From assembly GCA_000507305.1 (NCBI GenBank), contig DF239404.1, positions 1-64,000 on the forward strand: a stretch of DNA of 64,000 bases, in the 5' to 3' direction. The position numbers were made by a program, and so were the translations under genes. Numbering within the stretch: the first letter of the stretch is position 1; each line of letters starts with the position of its first letter. This document shows positions 62,760-64,000 of this stretch, one piece after another. The notes beneath the pieces are model-generated. The model made no database searches and had not been told where the DNA came from. It saw only the letters and a program-made list of their open reading frames with translations. This stretch comes from Breviolum minutum Mf 1.05b.01 (Eukaryota > Sar > Dinophyceae > Suessiales > Symbiodiniaceae).

Positions 62760-63251
62760 TCTTGCAAACCTGCCCTTCCAAACCTCCATAGTTTGCAAAC
62801 ACCATGTACCATGAACCTGACGACCTTCTTGAAACGTTGAAACGTTGGTAGAAAGTGCCAGTTCCCTCCACAGGAAAAATCACGGGCAGGCATTTATTCC
62901 CCACCGATATGACTCCACTTCCAACATGGAAATGCTCGGTGAATAGGGAGTGATTATCATGGATACTCACTAGCTACACCCTATTTAGTAGGGTACATTT
63001 GTAGAAGTCTGAAAAAGTAACAGTAAAATATCCGTCCATAACCAACATTTTTCATGCATTGATGCAAATGCCTCTCTGCCGGCGAGAAACCATGAGGAGG
63101 GAGAGGTCTTCTTCAATGCGGGAACGTGGAGGTTGAGGCAACAGCAACTTTGAACACACCTTAGTGGCAGGGGTATCGCTGGTACCACATTCAGAGCCAA
63201 CGAAACCGCCTTCAGGACTGTTGAAAGTGATGAGGATAATGATCATCAACA

Positions 63252-63253
<2 letters not shown>
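62760..63253. other. Intergenic, no gene seen
   Basis: Minus-strand frames at 62985-63252 without recognised motif. A decayed B1 right end (GCTATGTTAGTTTACTGG) lies just upstream near 62510. Confidence 0.4.
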
Positions 63254-63294
<41 letters not shown>

Positions 63295-63345
63295 GCATCA
63301 TCAGCATCATCATCATCATCGCCATCATCATCAGCACCATCAGCA
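63254..63345. repeat. (CAT)n microsatellite with CAG/CAC interruptions
   Basis: CAT units interrupted by CAG, CGC and CAC toward the right end. Confidence 0.95.
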
Positions 63346-63466
63346 TTGTCGTTCCTGTCATGTTCTCTTGAGAAAATTAATGTGAAACGGCGATAACATG
63401 GAACGAAATGCAAACATTGCCAACGGGACCCCAAGTTCAAGCCCTGGAATTGATCGGGTTTCCTAC

Positions 63467-63574
63467 CCCATAGGATCAATGTATATTATATTTACCTACA
63501 TTTAGTTGATGTTTATGATTAATATTTAGGATTAATTATATAGGTAACTATACCAGTCCCATTGATCCTATGGG
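63467..63574. repeat. Family G hairpin element
   Basis: CCCATAGGATCAATG and CATTGATCCTATGGG are perfect complements. Interior CCTACATTTAGTTGATGTTT matches 12533. Confidence 0.85.
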
Positions 63575-63866
63575 TGCTAGAGTCCAGCATTTTCAAACAT
63601 TTGCCTGCTTCGAATTTAGCCAAAGCCTATGGCATGGAAAATCCATGAAAATCCCCTAAGAGACAGTTTAAAGTTTCAACAGCAAGGTTTTGCTTTGTTT
63701 TCAACTGCTCAAATGGCTAATCTCTCTCAAAAGTTCCAACCTAATGACTAACAACTCCTGTCGCGGTCCAATGGGTGAAAACTCAAAAACTGCATCCAGT
63801 CCTTTATTTGAGGTAGTGAAAAAAATTTGGTGATTTGCTTTCGTCCAAATGCCCAAAAATTCAGGA

Positions 63867-63964
63867 CTGGTTGGTAGTTTCAACCCATTTGAAAAATATT
63901 AATCAAATTGGATCATCTCCCCAGGTAGGGATGAAAATAAAAAATATTTGAAACCACCATCTAG
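63867..63964. repeat. Family A hairpin element
   Basis: CTGGTTGGTAGTTTCAACCC to TATTTGAAACCACCATCTAG. Confidence 0.9.
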
Positions 63965-64000
63965 AGGAGTATTGACTTGGGTTGCATACCTATAACTTGG

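Noticed and set aside
1..64000. tRNA, rRNA and dinoflagellate spliced-leader sequences
   Set aside because: I looked for T-loop-like GGTTCAAATCC and the spliced-leader core TTTTGGCTCAAG by eye and found none. A covariance-model search could still find a tRNA.

Overview
The window looks like a gene-poor, repeat-dense nuclear contig of a protist, most likely a dinoflagellate. That call is an inference. It rests on one large non-LTR retrotransposon whose reverse transcriptase carries YVDN and whose polyprotein starts with a C5 cytosine methyltransferase, an arrangement I recall from Symbiodinium-type genomes. It also rests on the near absence of recognisable host genes in 64 kb and on dense short hairpin repeats. 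No prokaryotic gene organisation, rRNA, tRNA or CRISPR array was recognised by eye.

The centrepiece is a full-length element on the minus strand, 19741-29449 (about 9.7 kb), flanked by a perfect 14-bp direct repeat (19727-19740 and 29450-29463). Reading 5' to 3' on the minus strand it holds: a 5'-terminal stem-loop; a C5 cytosine methyltransferase with motifs I, IV, VI, VIII and X; an acidic linker; a His...Asp-Cys-Gly block resembling a clan CE (Ulp1-like) cysteine protease; a Cys/His-rich region; a coiled coil; an EEP/AP-type endonuclease; a reverse transcriptase; a possible CCHC finger; an RNase H with the full acidic set; and a C-terminal domain I do not recognise. Coding is spread over three frames by about five single-base shifts plus one TGA. 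The copy is therefore decayed, frameshifted by design, or carries assembly indels.

Both flanks (1-19.7 kb and 29.6-64 kb) are filled with 90-200 bp inverted-repeat elements of at least ten families, named here A to S. Several are flanked by TA on both sides, as Tc1/mariner-type MITEs are. Nested insertions confirm mobility: family B1 inside A with a TA duplication (58624-58738), and family K inside J with an ATCT duplication (13208-13312). Some repeats are not hairpins: J, L and O. Simple repeats include three (CAT)n arrays, two (AACC)n arrays each attached to an F-type hairpin, and one AT-rich tract (44050-44525).

Spaces between repeats are mostly without a recognisable gene. A few stretches read like protein (30.1, 31.3, 48.6, 51.1, 58.0 and 59.4-60.0 kb). 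None matches a family I know, and they are entered at low confidence as possible exon remnants. Functionally, the only gene set that works together is the retroelement: endonuclease, reverse transcriptase and RNase H for target-primed integration, with the methyltransferase and protease-like domain as accessory functions.
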